Notes under the pieces: generated by a model
What the model saw: the letters and a program-made list of their open reading frames with translations, nothing else
Told to the model about the DNA's origin: nothing
Database searches by the model: none
DNA from: Shinisaurus crocodilurus
Lineage: Eukaryota > Chordata > Lepidosauria > Squamata > Shinisauridae
Length of the DNA stretch: 64,000 nt
Assembly: GCA_021292165.1 (NCBI GenBank)
Contig: CM037877.1
Coordinates: 113,979,289 to 114,043,288, forward strand
Direction: 5' to 3'
Position numbers and translations under genes: made by a program
Part shown: piece after piece, positions 43,001 through 55,580 of the stretch
How positions within the stretch are numbered: position 1 is the stretch's first letter
How the letters are laid out: the number at the start of each line of letters is the position of its first letter

Positions 43001-44887
43001 ATCAGCCTGCCTCATTAACAGAATTTTATAGGAGGTCCAGACTACGACATCTTCCACTTGTAACTTGCCCATATTTTCCCATCGCGTCTTCAGTATTTTT
43101 TCTTACTATGGAAAATTAAGAAAGAAAAGACGGCATAGCTGCACAATGCCTTCCAATTAGTAGCATTAGGAACCATCTGTCTGGAAGTAGCCTCTGAGTG
43201 GAATTTTGCCAAATCACCATTTTTAATGTAGTCCAAACTATCCCAACCATATTGGCAACACAATCTGATTACAGGACTAGAATCCTGTTCTCTACTGAAC
43301 AGTACATGAGCCACCATCCTGTACTTCACTGAAGCAACTTCAACCGGTTAATACTTGCAAATAAAATGGGCAGTACATAGATTGCACTTAAAAATAGGTG
43401 GTTGTTCCTGGTCCTATGGAACCTCAACACTACTACAGCTCACTCACCACTGTGTTGACTTGACGTCTTCCTTTGATGTTACACATTTTTAATTGCATGG
43501 GGGTGGGGGTGGGGAGGAAACAAACCTCTTGAGAAAACAGGGTTCTATCTTCCACTCCAGAATCACATAATAGATTTTAAAAAATACTTTGGAATAAAGA
43601 TTTTCAGACTTTGGCATATAGTCTATTATGAAGACTATATGCCATATTGGGATTGACATAACAAGGAATCTTAAATGGCTACCTTAAGAAGAGTGATAAT
43701 GAAACCCAGAATTGTGCGCTAACAGTTTTCAGAAGGGGGAAAAATCCAATCCTGTTTAGCTGTTAGCAGCACACAGCCACTTCTCCATATTAAAAGACTG
43801 ACACAAGCTGTGATGGAGAAACCTTTGGGGGGGGGGGGGGAAGTAATGCATTTTTTTCCACCAGCTATCTAGAAATTAAAATTAGTCCAACATAGCAATT
43901 ACAGCATGCTGGATTAAGCACATTCCAGGAAACTGCAAATGTAGCCCACAAAGACTCTCTCACACTTATTGTTCCTTCAAAGCCCAGAACATCCTACAAG
44001 CCTGTTTAGGCAACTGACCCATAAATATATAGCTAACACATAACAACCTATGTCCTGATGGGACAGAAAAGGAGACTATCACTCATCTGCCTTTAGTAAT
44101 TAATATCCATACTTGGAAGGATCAGCTATAAAGCTAACTTTCCCACTGGCTAGACCCAAATTAGCAACGGACACTAAGTCTAGTACCACTCTGAATGGCT
44201 ACAACTCCCAAAGCAAAATCCTACCTCTCCAAAAAAGAAAAAGAAAAAATAGTCCTTTGGAAAGAGGCTTTTCCTCTGAGAGGTGAACCCATCAGAAATC
44301 ACCCATCTGGGGAAGATGCTATGGGTCATAAGTCTAATAGTTGTGTGTACATGAGCCATAATTTTAACCCAGTAATAAAGTTTTAAGTCTGGCTGCAAAG
44401 CTATCCACAATCCATGAGCCAGAGTAGAATAGTAAGAAGTATTTTTACCTATTCTTTTTAAATGGCATCTTTTATTGAGGTTTTCCTGTGTTTTACCAGT
44501 TAAAATACTTTGGGGCAGGGGGGAGAGGAATGAAGTGCTCTTAAGACTGGTGTTCCTCTGCAAGCTCCAATATAACCCCACATATCTGGGTACTGTTTCT
44601 GATCTGCAGAGGTCTGAGTACTGGGTACAGTTTCAAAAGTTACACATATACAAAAGAGTGGAGGGGGATGCCACCCCTGTACCCTTGAGGAGAAATAGGA
44701 GTTTAGGGGTCTGCTGGCAGCCTGGAGGAAGGATTTTAATTAAAGCATGCAAGATTTGGCAGGAAACGGGACAAACTTCCTCAGATGAGCTGTTTAGCTT
44801 TTGTCACAAAGTCAGCTTGTACGTTATTTACACTCCAATCCTAGGAGTGGTTGTACTTGTGCAAAGTTGCAAATGTGATGACTAGTA
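40078..44887. other. Upstream intron, mostly unassigned
   Basis: Contains T runs at 40529-40541 and 40771-40786, a GC-richer stretch at 41200-42300 with no conserved frame, the palindromic repeat at 42593-42682, a G run at 43826-43838 and a short hairpin at about 43614-43645 (CATATAGTC / GACTATATG). Minus-strand 43090-43329 and 44180-44581 are open but match nothing I know. Confidence 0.4.
42593..42682. repeat. Palindromic MITE (ATCCTATGCACA...TGTGCACAGAATTG)
   Basis: GATCCTATGCACATCTACTG GGAAGTAAGT at the left mirrors ACTTACTCCCAGGTAAGTGT GCACAGAATTGC at the right around GAGTTCAGTGG. Confidence 0.65.
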
Positions 44888-45133
44888 GCAATTTATTTTA
44901 TTTATTTATTTATTATATTTATACCCCGCCTTTTTTCCTGCAAGGAACCCAAGGCAGTTTACATAATCCTCCTCCTCTCCATTTTATCCTCACAACAACC
45001 CTGTGAGGTAGGTTAGGCTGAGAGGCAGTGACTGGCCCAAAGTCACCCAGTGAGTTTCATGGCCGAGCGGGACTAGAACCCGGATCTCCCGAGTCCCAGT
45101 CCAACACTCTAACCACTATGCCACGCTGGCAAG
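44888..45133 (-). mobile_element. tRNA-derived SINE, complete
   Basis: Minus strand: GCCAGCGTGGCATAGTGGTT AGAGT (A-box), GGGTTCTAGTCCC (B-box), GGGTGACTTTGGGCCAGTCA, CCTAACCTACCTCACAGGGT, GGCGGGGTATAAATATAATA and an (AAAT)n tail. All modules are present in order, so this is the reference copy in this window. Confidence 0.9.
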
Positions 45134-45574
45134 GGAGGAGATGGGAGTTCTCCAGGAAGTAGCACAAAAACAGGCAGCTGTGTCCAAGGTATAGGACTGG
45201 GCTTCAGCAGCAGCAGTACAAACTGATTAAGCTCACTACCTATGTTGATCCATAGAACTGGTGTATCCACAACGAGGCAGATATAAATTTCTTTTGGGAA
45301 GACATTATATTATGCTCAGTGAAAGGTATGAAATCTGTTTGTTGTGTGAAGCCACCACTACAATTTTAAATAGTGTGCCACATCCTTAGAACAAATAGCC
45401 TTCTCTCTGACGCACACAGTTTCCATGTACATCATCAACACCAGCTTGATTTGGAAGTCTGCAGACCAAGTCCAAGAGCAGAAAAGAACATGAGCAGAAC
45501 AGGACATGTTTCCACTTGCTGTCCTGTGTTACTTTCACCCACTTAGCCAGGACGAATCACTTACATGCCCAGTA

Positions 45575-46088
45575 CAGTAATACAGTCATGCCTTGGATTG
45601 AGAGCATAATTCGTTCCGGAAACATGCTTGTAATCCAAAACACTCTTATATCAAAACGAAATCCCCCCAAAAAAAATTTGTACAGAGATTTTTAATTTAA
45701 GCCGTACTACAGTACTTGTATTGCAAGACGTCGCTTGTATATCAAGTAAAAAAAAATATTAAATAAATATTTAAAAATTTGCTTGTCTTGCAAAACGCTC
45801 TCAAACCAAGTTACTTGCAATCCAAGGTATTACTGTACCTTGGATTGCAAGTAACTTGGTCTGAGAGCGTTTTGCAAGACAAGCAATTTTTAAAAATTTT
45901 TTTGACTTGATAAACGAGCAAGGTCTTGCAAGACAAGTCACTCATAGGGATGTAGTGTAACCGCTCGCCACGAGCAGGCCAAAATCGGCCCCACTCATGC
46001 CCGCCAGAGACTCACTTTGATATAAGAGTGTTTTGGATTACAAGCACGGTTCCGGAATGAATTATGCTTGCAATCCAAGGTATTACTG
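45575..46088. mobile_element. Outer mariner/pogo-type MITE, split by an insertion
   Basis: CAGTAATA at 45575-45582 is the first 8 bases of the terminus; the rest (CCTTGGATTGCAAG...) resumes at 45838 and ends TTGCAATCCAAGGTATTACTG at 46088. TA flanks at 45573-45574 and 46089-46090. The gap is the inner element. Confidence 0.9.
45583..45835. mobile_element. Inner mariner/pogo-type MITE nested in its relative
   Basis: 253 bp. Starts CAGTCATGCCTTGGATTGAG and ends CTTGCAATCCAAGGTATTAC TG. Its TA TSD is 45581-45582 and 45836-45837, which are bases of the outer element's terminus. Orientation opposite to the outer copy. Very similar to 49646-49896. Confidence 0.9.
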
Positions 46089-46241
46089 TATTAACTAACA
46101 CGATACGGCTACCTGTCTATTTTTCCAAATACTTTCTTTGCTTTATTTGCCTCCAGGCTGCATTTTTTAAAAACTCAACCTCAAGGCTAATCAGCGGTTT
46201 TCACACTGAAATGAATGAGTAACGGCTGGGTTCTTAGGATT

Positions 46242-46406
46242 TCATAGGATCATAGAGTTGGAAGGGGCCTACAAGGCCATTGAGTCCAACCCCCTGCTTA
46301 ATGCAGGAAACTAGAGGAGGGGTCTCCCATCCAAGTAATAACCAGACCTGACCCTGCTTAGCTTTCCACACTCAGACAAGCTGAGCCAGTGTGAGCCACA
46401 GGCCTG
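46242..46406 (-). mobile_element. 5S rRNA-derived SINE with CR1-like tail
   Basis: Reverse of the arrangement at 39.9 kb: CGAGTCCAAC-type CR1 tail first, then GGTCTCCCATCCAAGTAATA ACC and GACCCTGCTTAGCTTTCC, complementary to the 5S boxes. Confidence 0.93.
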
Positions 46407-46411
46407 TATCT

Positions 46412-47344
46412 TCCCCTCCAAGAGGGGAAAGGAATGCAAATCTCATATGGTGCATGGAGTAAAGACTGGTGACAGATCAAATGCAGTGTAGGGACAAACA
46501 AGGGGATGGATGGAAAAAAGACATTTCCCCAATTTGGCCTACAGGCTTGAGGTTTCCCTCAAAGTGGTTGTTTTCCCCCTTCATTCTAACAGGAATTATA
46601 CCGGTATATACCGTAGTTGGTCTCTAGGTCAAAAGACAGAGCATTCAAACATTGCAAAGATCAAATCCATTAAATATGTTTCTGAACTTAATCCAAAAAC
46701 AACCTAAGGATCATATATCTTGTATCTTTAACTGGGCCTGTACAATTTTGAAACACACTAATACACACATGCACACTTGCTTTTGCCTCACTGATTCCCT
46801 CAATGCACTGGGGCCATCAAAATATTTAGTGTACTTCCACTAAAAGTTGAAAGCTGGAAGTTGGTACACAACTAGTACAAAACTGCATTAGTAATTATTA
46901 TAAGTCTGAAAAAATGGGACATTTTATGTAACTGTTGAAACATGCAACACAAAGCATACCTCATAATAGCAGCCAGCACTAGAGCAAAGAGCAAGCCAAA
47001 AATACCAGGGTAGCAGCCTGGCTTTTGCTGGCAGCTGTAACAGAACATGGCATTATCTAATGCTGCTGCCAGTCACCATGGGAACTACAAGCAGCTATAT
47101 TAGTTCAGGTGGAAAGAAGTTGTAGTGGATAGCATATATGGGGGAAGACCAGAAGCTGATCTGATCAGAGCAGACATTACTGAATTGTGACACTAGTATG
47201 AGAAATCTAGGAAAGATTTCCCCTCAACTGAACACTAACCTAGTACATTTGTGTGTTTGTTCCTTGTAACTTTTAAAAAGCAATCAATTCATTTAGAAAT
47301 ACTTAGGGCTCTTCCACATGTTGGAGGTTTACCAGACAAATGTA

Positions 47345-47375
<31 letters not shown>

Positions 47376-49137
47376 TGTGGGTTTCCCATAGGCATCTGGC
47401 TGGCCACTGCGGGAACAGAATGCTGGCCCAAATAGACCTTTGGTCTGATCTGGCAGGGCTCTTACCTTCTCATCTCTCCAGCAAGTGCTTTCACTGTGAG
47501 GGAACTGCTGTTTACCAGCACTCACAACTATCAGCCCAAATTGCTGGCAATCCCCGATTCTTGCTCCATCAAGTTCAAATCCTGAGACAAAAATATTTCA
47601 CTATCACAGCACTAACATCACAGGCACCTATTGATTGGCATCAAACACTTGTGTTTCTTCTCATTTCCGATGCTGCACCATTATAAACTTTTTTTAAAAT
47701 CCCCATCCTATCCTCTACCACACATATACAACAGAAGGCTATATCTGGCCCTTGCCTTTACAGGAAGATGGGGATATTGCTGAATTTGGCTAACATTAGT
47801 GAAACTATGATGAATAAGCAGCACACAGAATAAAAGCCTTAATTTTGAAAGACCCTACAGTGTCATAAGCAATTTGAAAACCAAAGCTTTGCTTGCTACC
47901 TATGAAATGCAAGAGTGATAAAAGGATTCAGGTGGCAAAGAAGCTATTAATAAATATTGTCGTCATTTCCCCTTCTCCATATCTGCTGAGTACGGTATAT
48001 ATCCTGAGGGAAAGGTAAACAATACCTTTTTCCAAGAGAACAGCCCCAAAGAAATTATGTAGCTGATCACAAAATAATGGCTAAAGAAAGAGAGCCTTGC
48101 TCCTTTTTAAAGCACATTTTCTACTATAGCAAGACATCTGACAGAACCAAAATAATAACTTGCTCCAAAGGAATGTAACAAGAAGCAGCTTGATAGACAT
48201 GGAAAAATATATAGAATGTGATTGTATACATTAGGTGGGTAAGTAAAGCAGTGGAGAAAGAAGTTTTTTGATGTAAAGATATGTCTGTGGTTTTCAGGTT
48301 TGTTTGGGTTGGGTTTTTTTTTAGTTTTCAGAGACTTTATACTTGTCTGCTAAGGAATCCTTAATACAGCAGATTTTCTGGGGCATACTCCACTGACATG
48401 AGGCACTGGTCAATCTTTCAGGCCTCAATGCTACCCAACATGAATTGAGAGTATGCCCTAACATATGCCCCTCACTGCTCTGCTAGTGTACATTGCCTGG
48501 GAGAAATGGTGGGCAGACAAACTGTCTCTCAGGGAAGCTTGTCATCCATTTCTGTATGGATGAACTCGTTGAGGTGCCCCCAATAAGCTTCTAAGGTAGC
48601 ATAAGGTTTCACAGAACACTATTTGAGAGCTAATGGGTAGGGAAACCCTGATTTTGCCTCAAAGTCTAGATGGCCTTCCATGCCACCTTCACCCATCCAA
48701 ATCAAGCCCTGCTTTGTGTGAAGCGAGAACTGTTGCAGCTAGAAGCAGGAACTTTATGTCAATTGCTTCAATGCTACGAAGAGATCTTCCTTCTCGAGAT
48801 GTGTGGGCCTCTCTAGCCTTCAGAAAAGGTTGTACAGCACATCTCCTCTGTCTGGCTTTTGGTTTGCTCAGTAACTCTGTCGGATCTTTTCTCAGCTGCT
48901 GTGTTATTCTGTATTTTTATTTTTATTTGTGTTTTAACTATATAAACCACCTTGAGTTGTGGAAATCCTATGAACTGCAATCTCAATAACTGGAGAGTTC
49001 CGACCTCCAAGCCCTCCGACTATCCAACACTCTGCCGGCAAAAGCCAGACAGAGTGGGAGGAGGATGGAGGCTTCTACACCCTCCTACTTAGTTATTTTC
49101 AGCAAGGCTGGCCTCTGAGTCCATCTGGCTGACTTAC
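46412..49137. other. Upstream intron, mostly unassigned
   Basis: (CA)n at 47345-47374. Otherwise AT-rich DNA with no exon or defined repeat. Confidence 0.4.
47345..47374. repeat. (CA)n microsatellite
   Basis: Uninterrupted CA repeats. Confidence 0.93.
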
Positions 49138-49145
49138 CTCTAAGT

Positions 49146-49319
49146 CAGTGTTCTCCAACCTTGGGTCCTCAGATGTTTTTGGCCTACAACTCTCAGCATG
49201 CCCCAGCCAGCATAGCTCCACGGTGGCTCCTCTTCCAAGGTTGCAAGAGCATAGCTGGCTGGGGCATGCTTGGAGTTGTAGGCCAAAAACATCTGGGAAC
49301 CCAAGGTTGGAGAACACTG
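49146..49319. mobile_element. Palindromic hAT MITE, 174-bp variant
   Basis: CAGTGTTCTCCAACC ... GGTTGGAGAACACTG with TSD ctctaagt at 49138-49145 and 49320-49327. About 38 bp longer than the 136-bp form because of an extra CACGGTGGCTCCTCTTCC segment at the centre. Confidence 0.92.
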
Positions 49320-49645
49320 CTCTAAGTGGAGCGGATGGGAATGGAAAGTTCTTGGATCCAGATCTCTCCTTCCCTCCACCCCACTGTCCCAGCCCCATTC
49401 TCCTTCCCCAACCCTGTTCTGAGGTTGCTCTTGCAACCTCGGAAGAGGAGCCACTGTGGAACTTTGCACTGCAGCAAGGGGTGGGGTTGGGGAATCTGCA
49501 CTCGAATTTCCCCCTCCAAGGTCGTAGCTGTGTCTATAGCCTCTGAGGGAGGGGGCAGAGGGAGGGGGAATCCACAATAACCTAAGGCCCCTTCCAGGGA
49601 CCATAGGATTGCTCTGTAAAATATTTTAAAAATAAACACAAAGTA

Positions 49646-49896
49646 CAGTCATGCCTTGGATTGAGAGCATAATTCGTTCTGGAAATGTGTTTGTAATCCA
49701 AAACACTCTTATATCAAAACGAAATCCCCCCAAAAAAATTTGTACAGAGATTTTTAATTTAAGCCGTACTATAGTACTTGTATTGCAAGACGTCGCTTGT
49801 ATATCAAGTTAAAAAATAAATAAATACATATTTAAAAATTTGCTTGTCTTGCAAAACGCTCTCAAACCAAGTTACTTGCAATCCAAGGTATTACTG
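49646..49896. mobile_element. Mariner/pogo-type MITE
   Basis: 251 bp, CAGTCATGCCTTGGATTGAG ... CAATCCAAGGTATTACTG, TA at both flanks (49644-49645, 49897-49898). Near-twin of the inner copy at 45583-45835. Confidence 0.92.
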
Positions 49897-49898
49897 TA

Positions 49899-51922
49899 TA
49901 TCTATCTTATTATAAAAATCACTAACCTTATAAAAAATGTTCTGTATCTTTTCTCACCACAGAGGAACATTACTAAACAGTATGTTTGCAATTTCTTTCC
50001 CTTCTAGTAGGCAATGAAATCTGGTTCTTTGACACAGAAAAACCATTTAATTTTTAAAAAGATACATACAACAGTATTTTCATTTACAGGGCCCAAGTTA
50101 TTTTATGGGGCAATAACAGTTCAGCTCTTTACTGTACTGAAATGTCAGAACACTTAAGTTAACTGAAGATACAAAGTGCTGGAAGCCACCGTTGTTAGGA
50201 GAAGATCTTTTCCTAAGCCTTCTATCATAGCCACTCAAGCATTCTCTCTTTCCTTTACAAGATATGAAGGTGGCGCATTAAAAACAACCCCTCCACACAC
50301 AAAAGCACAACATCCATTTGTAAATTTTTCTTCTTTATCACATTCTGTAGTCTTAGGATTCATACAACATCAGAAGAATGCAAGAAATAATCCTGTCTGA
50401 TTACTAGAAGCTAAATTGTAAGATTTCCTAAATCACACTAACTGCTCTTCACTGTTCAATGTCACATAAGTGAATCAAATCCACATGTTTTAAGTACCAA
50501 AACTGTTTAGACAGCGCTGTTACTTCAGTTTATAGGTTTCTACTCCTTTGGAATATCAGAGAAAAATCCTAAAGACTTAAGACTAGAAATTCATATATAC
50601 ATAAATATTTCAAGAGCTTGTTTGAAAGATTCTGCGTCACCGTCTGAACCAAAATAAAATAAAGACAGTTGTTGTTATGATGGTACTAGGGAGTAACTTT
50701 AACGTGCAACAAATCTCACCTTGTCGAGAGAAAGAGGACCTAAGTAAACCAAACATATTTTCTTGAGAAATACTAATAGTCCCTCAATAAATTCTGTGTT
50801 ACAAGAGGTTCTATAATCTTAGTTGCATGATTTCAAGTTGGCTTGTTTCAAACAAACCATAGTTAATATATAAACCATGGATTGTCGTTCTGGACAACAC
50901 AAGCAGCTGTGGTTAAGCAAAAACAGAAGCAAAAGCTTCCAAACTCATCCTTACAGATGCACCGCAGGAGAAAAGCGAGGGGAGTGCGTAAACCCAAGGC
51001 ACAGTGCAGGTCATTCTCATTACACTAGCCTTTCTGTAAGGGTACAAAAATAAAGTTCACTGGAGTATGTAGGATGTTCAGATTAAGGCACCACAGAGAA
51101 GTATCTGCCAGAATTGTCTTGGAAATGGGTTGAAGACGGGGCCTTAGAATCAAAGCTTAAATCAAATATTACAAAGCAAAATTAGTAAGATGAGTTACTA
51201 CTAGTCAACACAGAACAAGGTACTTCACAAGAGGAAAGAGTATATTATAGAGTAGTTTTATAGCACAGTAAGGACTGTTATAAATTTGACTATTCTAATG
51301 TTATTGTACTGCCTTTAAAATTCAGATATATTTGTGCCTCTCCAGCCCTTCAGCTCTGGTGCTGTATCATTCAGATAGCATACTGCAGAGCTTCCCAAGC
51401 CTGGAAATATGTTCATATACATTCACCTAAAATTCTAGAAATCACAATATACATCTTTTCACTGCTTTCCAGAGCTACCCTGTGCACCATCACCTTTTAA
51501 ATTTAACTCTAGTTTCTCTCTAAGTAGCATTAAAATGACAGCCTCTACATACCAATTCAGATAGCTTCTAATAGACAGAATTACAGGATTCTGAAATATG
51601 GCAAAATCTCATTAAATATAAAATGTTAGGTAAGCATCTCTTTAACAAGGAACTAACTTTCCTGTGGAGAAACCAGGAAGTGAAGCATTCATCAAAGATA
51701 ATCAGGACAGGACATGGAATGGGAGGTGGGCACAATTCACCAGCTCCTCACACACTCTGTGCAGGGAAGTTGCTCTGTGAAAGAAGTGTGTGTCACTCCC
51801 ACAAATAGGGAGGAACTAGTGCCTGAATGTAAAACAATGCTAGTCAAAATACGTGAGATGAAAAAGGCTTTAAATAATACTTTATTTTATTTCTAAAATC
51901 TTTATCACATTAAGAAACTGAA
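49899..51922. other. Upstream intron, nothing identified
   Basis: AT-rich, unique-looking; no exon or repeat ends seen. Confidence 0.45.
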
Positions 51923-52087
51923 CAGGCCTGTGGCTCACGCTGGCTCAGCTTGCCTGAGTGTGGAAAGCTAAGCAGGGTCAGGCCTGGTTATTACTTGGAT
52001 GGGAGACCCCTCCTCTAGTTTCCTGCATTGAGCAGGGGGTTGGACTCGATGGCCTTGTAGGCCCCTTCCAACTCTATGAATCTATAA
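51923..52087 (+). mobile_element. 5S rRNA-derived SINE with CR1-like tail
   Basis: GGAAAGCTAAGCAGGGTCAG, CCTGGTTATTACTTGGATGG GAGACC, then GAGCAGGGGGTTGGACTCGA and CTATGAATCTAT. Very close to 53762-53933. Confidence 0.93.
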
Positions 52088-53761
52088 GTGAGCTTTTCTT
52101 TCACCCAAAACAGCAATTGTTTTCAAATGTCTTTCAAGTTAAGATACATTGTACCTAAAGCCCACAAAGAGTTCAGCTTGAAAATAGACATAAGGGCTAT
52201 TTTTGTCTTGAAGAGTCAATGAAGAGATTCTCAGGAATACCAATGATGCTTCAGACTGATATTCTCCCCTGAGGCCACACATGAAAAACCAAACTCTGGC
52301 TTCCTGCTGATCTCAGACAGCTGTCCTTTAAATGTCTACTCAGTCATGTTTCTCCATAAGCAGCTGGAAAGCTAGCTGTGTTTGCCTGGAAGTGGAACCC
52401 AGGATTCTGGGGAATCCTGGGTTACCATAAGTGAGCTGCATGCTGGTGCACTCAGCCCATTCAATCCTACTTGGCTCCTCAATGGTTTGTCTGGTGTGTC
52501 ACCCACCACAGGGACTGGCCCTTTCCGAGCCATGGTTTGTAAACCAAGAACAAGACTTCGTTTATGATCCTGGCTTATAAAGGGAGCAACAAGCCAGGAT
52601 CCCCGGTTCAGATCATACACTAAACAAACCATTTCTGGTTTGTTTAGCTGCTCCCACTAACAAGAGGAGCTAAGTGGGAGTGAATGGGCTGCATGTACTA
52701 GCACACAACTCATTTATGGTAAGCCATTTTAGGCTAGTTTAGCTGCTTGTGCTAGTGGGAGGAGTAAAGTGGGAGCGAAGGGGATTAAACAGAATTCTGG
52801 CTTATGGTTCCATGCAAATGTGACCACTGTCTAAATGACCCAGCCACATGGACAGGACCAATCATATAGGTCTTTCCTACTGAATCAGTAGGAATCACCA
52901 TGCTCCACCAGCATCCATTAACAAAAATCAAGCAATTGGAATGGAAGTATGAGAAAGCTTGTTATCTGCATCTCTTATTACAAGAAAACAATTCCACACT
53001 GATTTAAGAAGCTATTTCAAAACAGATGACCAAGGTTTGCCGACCCTATTCATTCCTCATTCTATACCCTGGTCAAAAAGTGACCCATTTCCACACATGG
53101 TGCGCTAAGTGTGATATGGCTATATGCAGTACCCTCCCAAAAACAAGACAAGGCCAGCATCATCAATGGAGGTCCAATGTTACTTTGTTTACTCTCTTAA
53201 AACAAAAGCTGGTGAAATAGTGCATATCAGCGTATTTGTAAATCAAGCACAAAAATGGAGCAAACTCAACTGCATCACTGTTCTCAAGTTAAAAGCCATT
53301 TTAATTAAGCATTTATATTACACAATTATTCCGGAGTGCTTTACAACCATCTTTTTCATCTTCACAGCCACCTTATGAGCTATTTTCCTCATTTTACTGC
53401 TGGAAAACTGAGAAAGTAATTTGCCCCATGGCCACCCCCATCCATTGCTGAGCCTGAGCTGAGATCTAAACCCAAGTCCAGCTCAGTCACTAGATTCCTG
53501 GGACCACAGAAACCACTTTTTAAACCAGTGATTTCATAGTTTCTGGAACCCCTCCCCCATCTCCAACCTGATAGAGCTTTCACCTCCCTCCCTCCCTGTC
53601 CTTCGTAGAGATAGAAAAAAACAAATGCAGCTACTGCTTCCTCTTAAAAGCCTGTAGCTCAGGAGGCAGGAACAAGTACATCCTCTCCCCTGAATGGCTG
53701 GGTGGTGGAGGTGCACAAAACCTTCTTAACAGCCCAGAAGCAAGAAACCTCTCAGCTTCAG
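52088..53761. other. Upstream intron with a diverged inverted-type repeat
   Basis: 52380-52830 repeats ACTCAGCCCATTC / GAATGGGCTGCATG, GAGCTAAGTGGGAGTGAA / AGTAAAGTGGGAGCGAAG and ends CTGGCTTATGGTTCCATG, so it is probably an old MITE or tandemly duplicated repeat. Nothing else named. Confidence 0.4.
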
Positions 53762-53933
53762 CAGGCCTGTGGCTTATGCTGGCTCAGCTTGTCTGAGCGT
53801 GGAAAGCTAAGCAGGGTCAAGCCTGGTTGTTACTTGGATGGGAGACCCCTCCTCTAGTTTCCTGCATTGAGCAGGGGGTTGGACTCGATAGCCTTGTAGG
53901 CTCCTTCCAACTCTATGATCTATGAAATGTGCT
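53762..53933 (+). mobile_element. 5S rRNA-derived SINE with CR1-like tail
   Basis: Same modules as the copies at 39.9 and 51.9 kb, ending CTCTATGATCTATGAAAT. The 5S-like part runs about 53797-53850. Confidence 0.93.
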
Positions 53934-55580
53934 GTACAGCAAATCTGAGATGACTGAAAGCAAGACCCTTCCAGGTGTCCTAGCCTGAAAACCCAATAGT
54001 GAGAACTGGAGCAAGAAACCTCTTGCCCCAGGCCCTAAGGAGGGAACAAAACAAAGCAAAGACCACAAACACATACATGATCTTTCCTTCCTCTTCCCAG
54101 CTATGATGACTAACATAGAGGCATGACATTTTCTCCTGTGATGGACCTATTAAATAGTCTGTGCAGGTTTCTCCCTTCTTTCCTGTGAAGATCAGGAAGC
54201 CATGCAAGTTATTCCTATAGCCTGAGTAGTATGCATTGATTAGAGGATAAAGTCCTACTTAATACGTGCAGTCAATCCATGTGGGTGTCTGCTTGTAATT
54301 TGTGCGTGTGAGAGAAGCTCCACATTGCATCATAAGCAGTTTAGGCTCACCACTTCCCACATAGTCTGGGGGCACTTACCATATCTGGCTTGTTGTACTG
54401 ACACAGTTAAAACCCACACAAGACATACAGGAATAGGCTTAAGACATGGCTTATCACATGGAGTTTCATCCATGAGGTTGCATTGCAACCACCCACTCAT
54501 GTGAATTGTATGTTTGTAGTTGGCAAAAAGAAAGCTTACGGAGAAGAAAGAAAGAAGATCCTGGGTTACCATTCCATGTAAATGCGGCCAAGTGCTCCAG
54601 GTCAAGTGCCTGGCGAAGTGCAATGGGAAGTAGATAGGCTATGTGTACTGAAATCTAAAATCTGCACTAAGAAAAATTGAATTCTGTGACCTTTATAATT
54701 TGAATAATTTATCTGAATAATTCTGATACTGTTCTGCATAATTTATTTTGTTAGTCATGGGGAGGGGCAAGGCGCTACATAGGGCACTGACGCTATTCCC
54801 AACCACTGGAAATTTTACTCATTGTCCTCTTTGGCTTCTTAGATCTCAGTAGGCATTAAATACACACTTCCAAGCATATTTTCACAGCCATAATAGCTAG
54901 AAACATGCTTCTTCAAAATGACAGCAGTAATTCTCAGGAAGCTGGATTTGGTGCCCAATACCACATTCTGCACGTTTTCAGTCATCCTACCAAATTAGAG
55001 TAGGTATATACAAAGCTTGTAGTCACTTGCCAGTTTAGACATCACTATTGAAAATGGACATCATTAAAAGCTTTGAAACATCTTAACATGCACACAACTG
55101 GGAGAAGAATAAGCATGTATACAAATTAAGCCTTTTCATTTGTACCCTGGCATAAACGTCTCCAACTATTTGAAGCTCTAAATCATCAAATACTTTGTTA
55201 AAATCTTGTTATGTGAACATTTAGCTCCACTCCTGAATCACAGGGAAAAAGCAGAAGTGAAGCACTCTTTTTCCAGCACTCCCTCATACTTTACAAGTCA
55301 AAGGTAACCAAATGGCACCACTGTACTTTGGGAGGGGAAGAAAATGATTCCTTTGTATACAAGTGATCAGCCATCATCCTTCTCCCCCCCCCCCCCCCCC
55401 CGTGTGTGTGTGTGTCTACACCAATATGTTGTTCTTAGGAAAAAGATCAACAGTTTCAAACACAGAAATGTGTCTTGAACAGCAAAATCAATATTAAAAA
55501 ATCAGTTAAGATTTGTCATTGCAGAAAACCGGAATGTTAATACCTGAAGGCACCTAATTTATTTATTTCAGTTACTGTAC
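53934..55580. other. Upstream intron, nothing identified apart from a C run
   Basis: AT-rich. A run of about 21 C followed by (TG)n lies at 55383-55414. Confidence 0.45.

Noticed and set aside
43090..43329. 79-codon minus-strand frame
   Set aside because: Protein-like to the eye but no family match from memory and no start context. Left as unassigned rather than called a gene.
44180..44885. 133- and 136-codon frames on opposite strands
   Set aside because: No recognisable motif, composition typical of random AT-balanced sequence, and no splice signals that connect to RNF38.
44888..45133. tRNA gene
   Set aside because: The A and B boxes are present but the sequence cannot fold as a complete tRNA and continues into the SINE body. 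It is one of several dispersed copies.
49140..49639. Overlapping frames of 99-154 codons on both strands
   Set aside because: They run through a palindromic MITE, so both strands read similar peptides. No domain and no conservation signal.
39915..53933. 5S rRNA genes
   Set aside because: Only the internal promoter part matches. The 5' and 3' ends of 5S rRNA are missing and replaced by a CR1-like tail, so these are SINEs.
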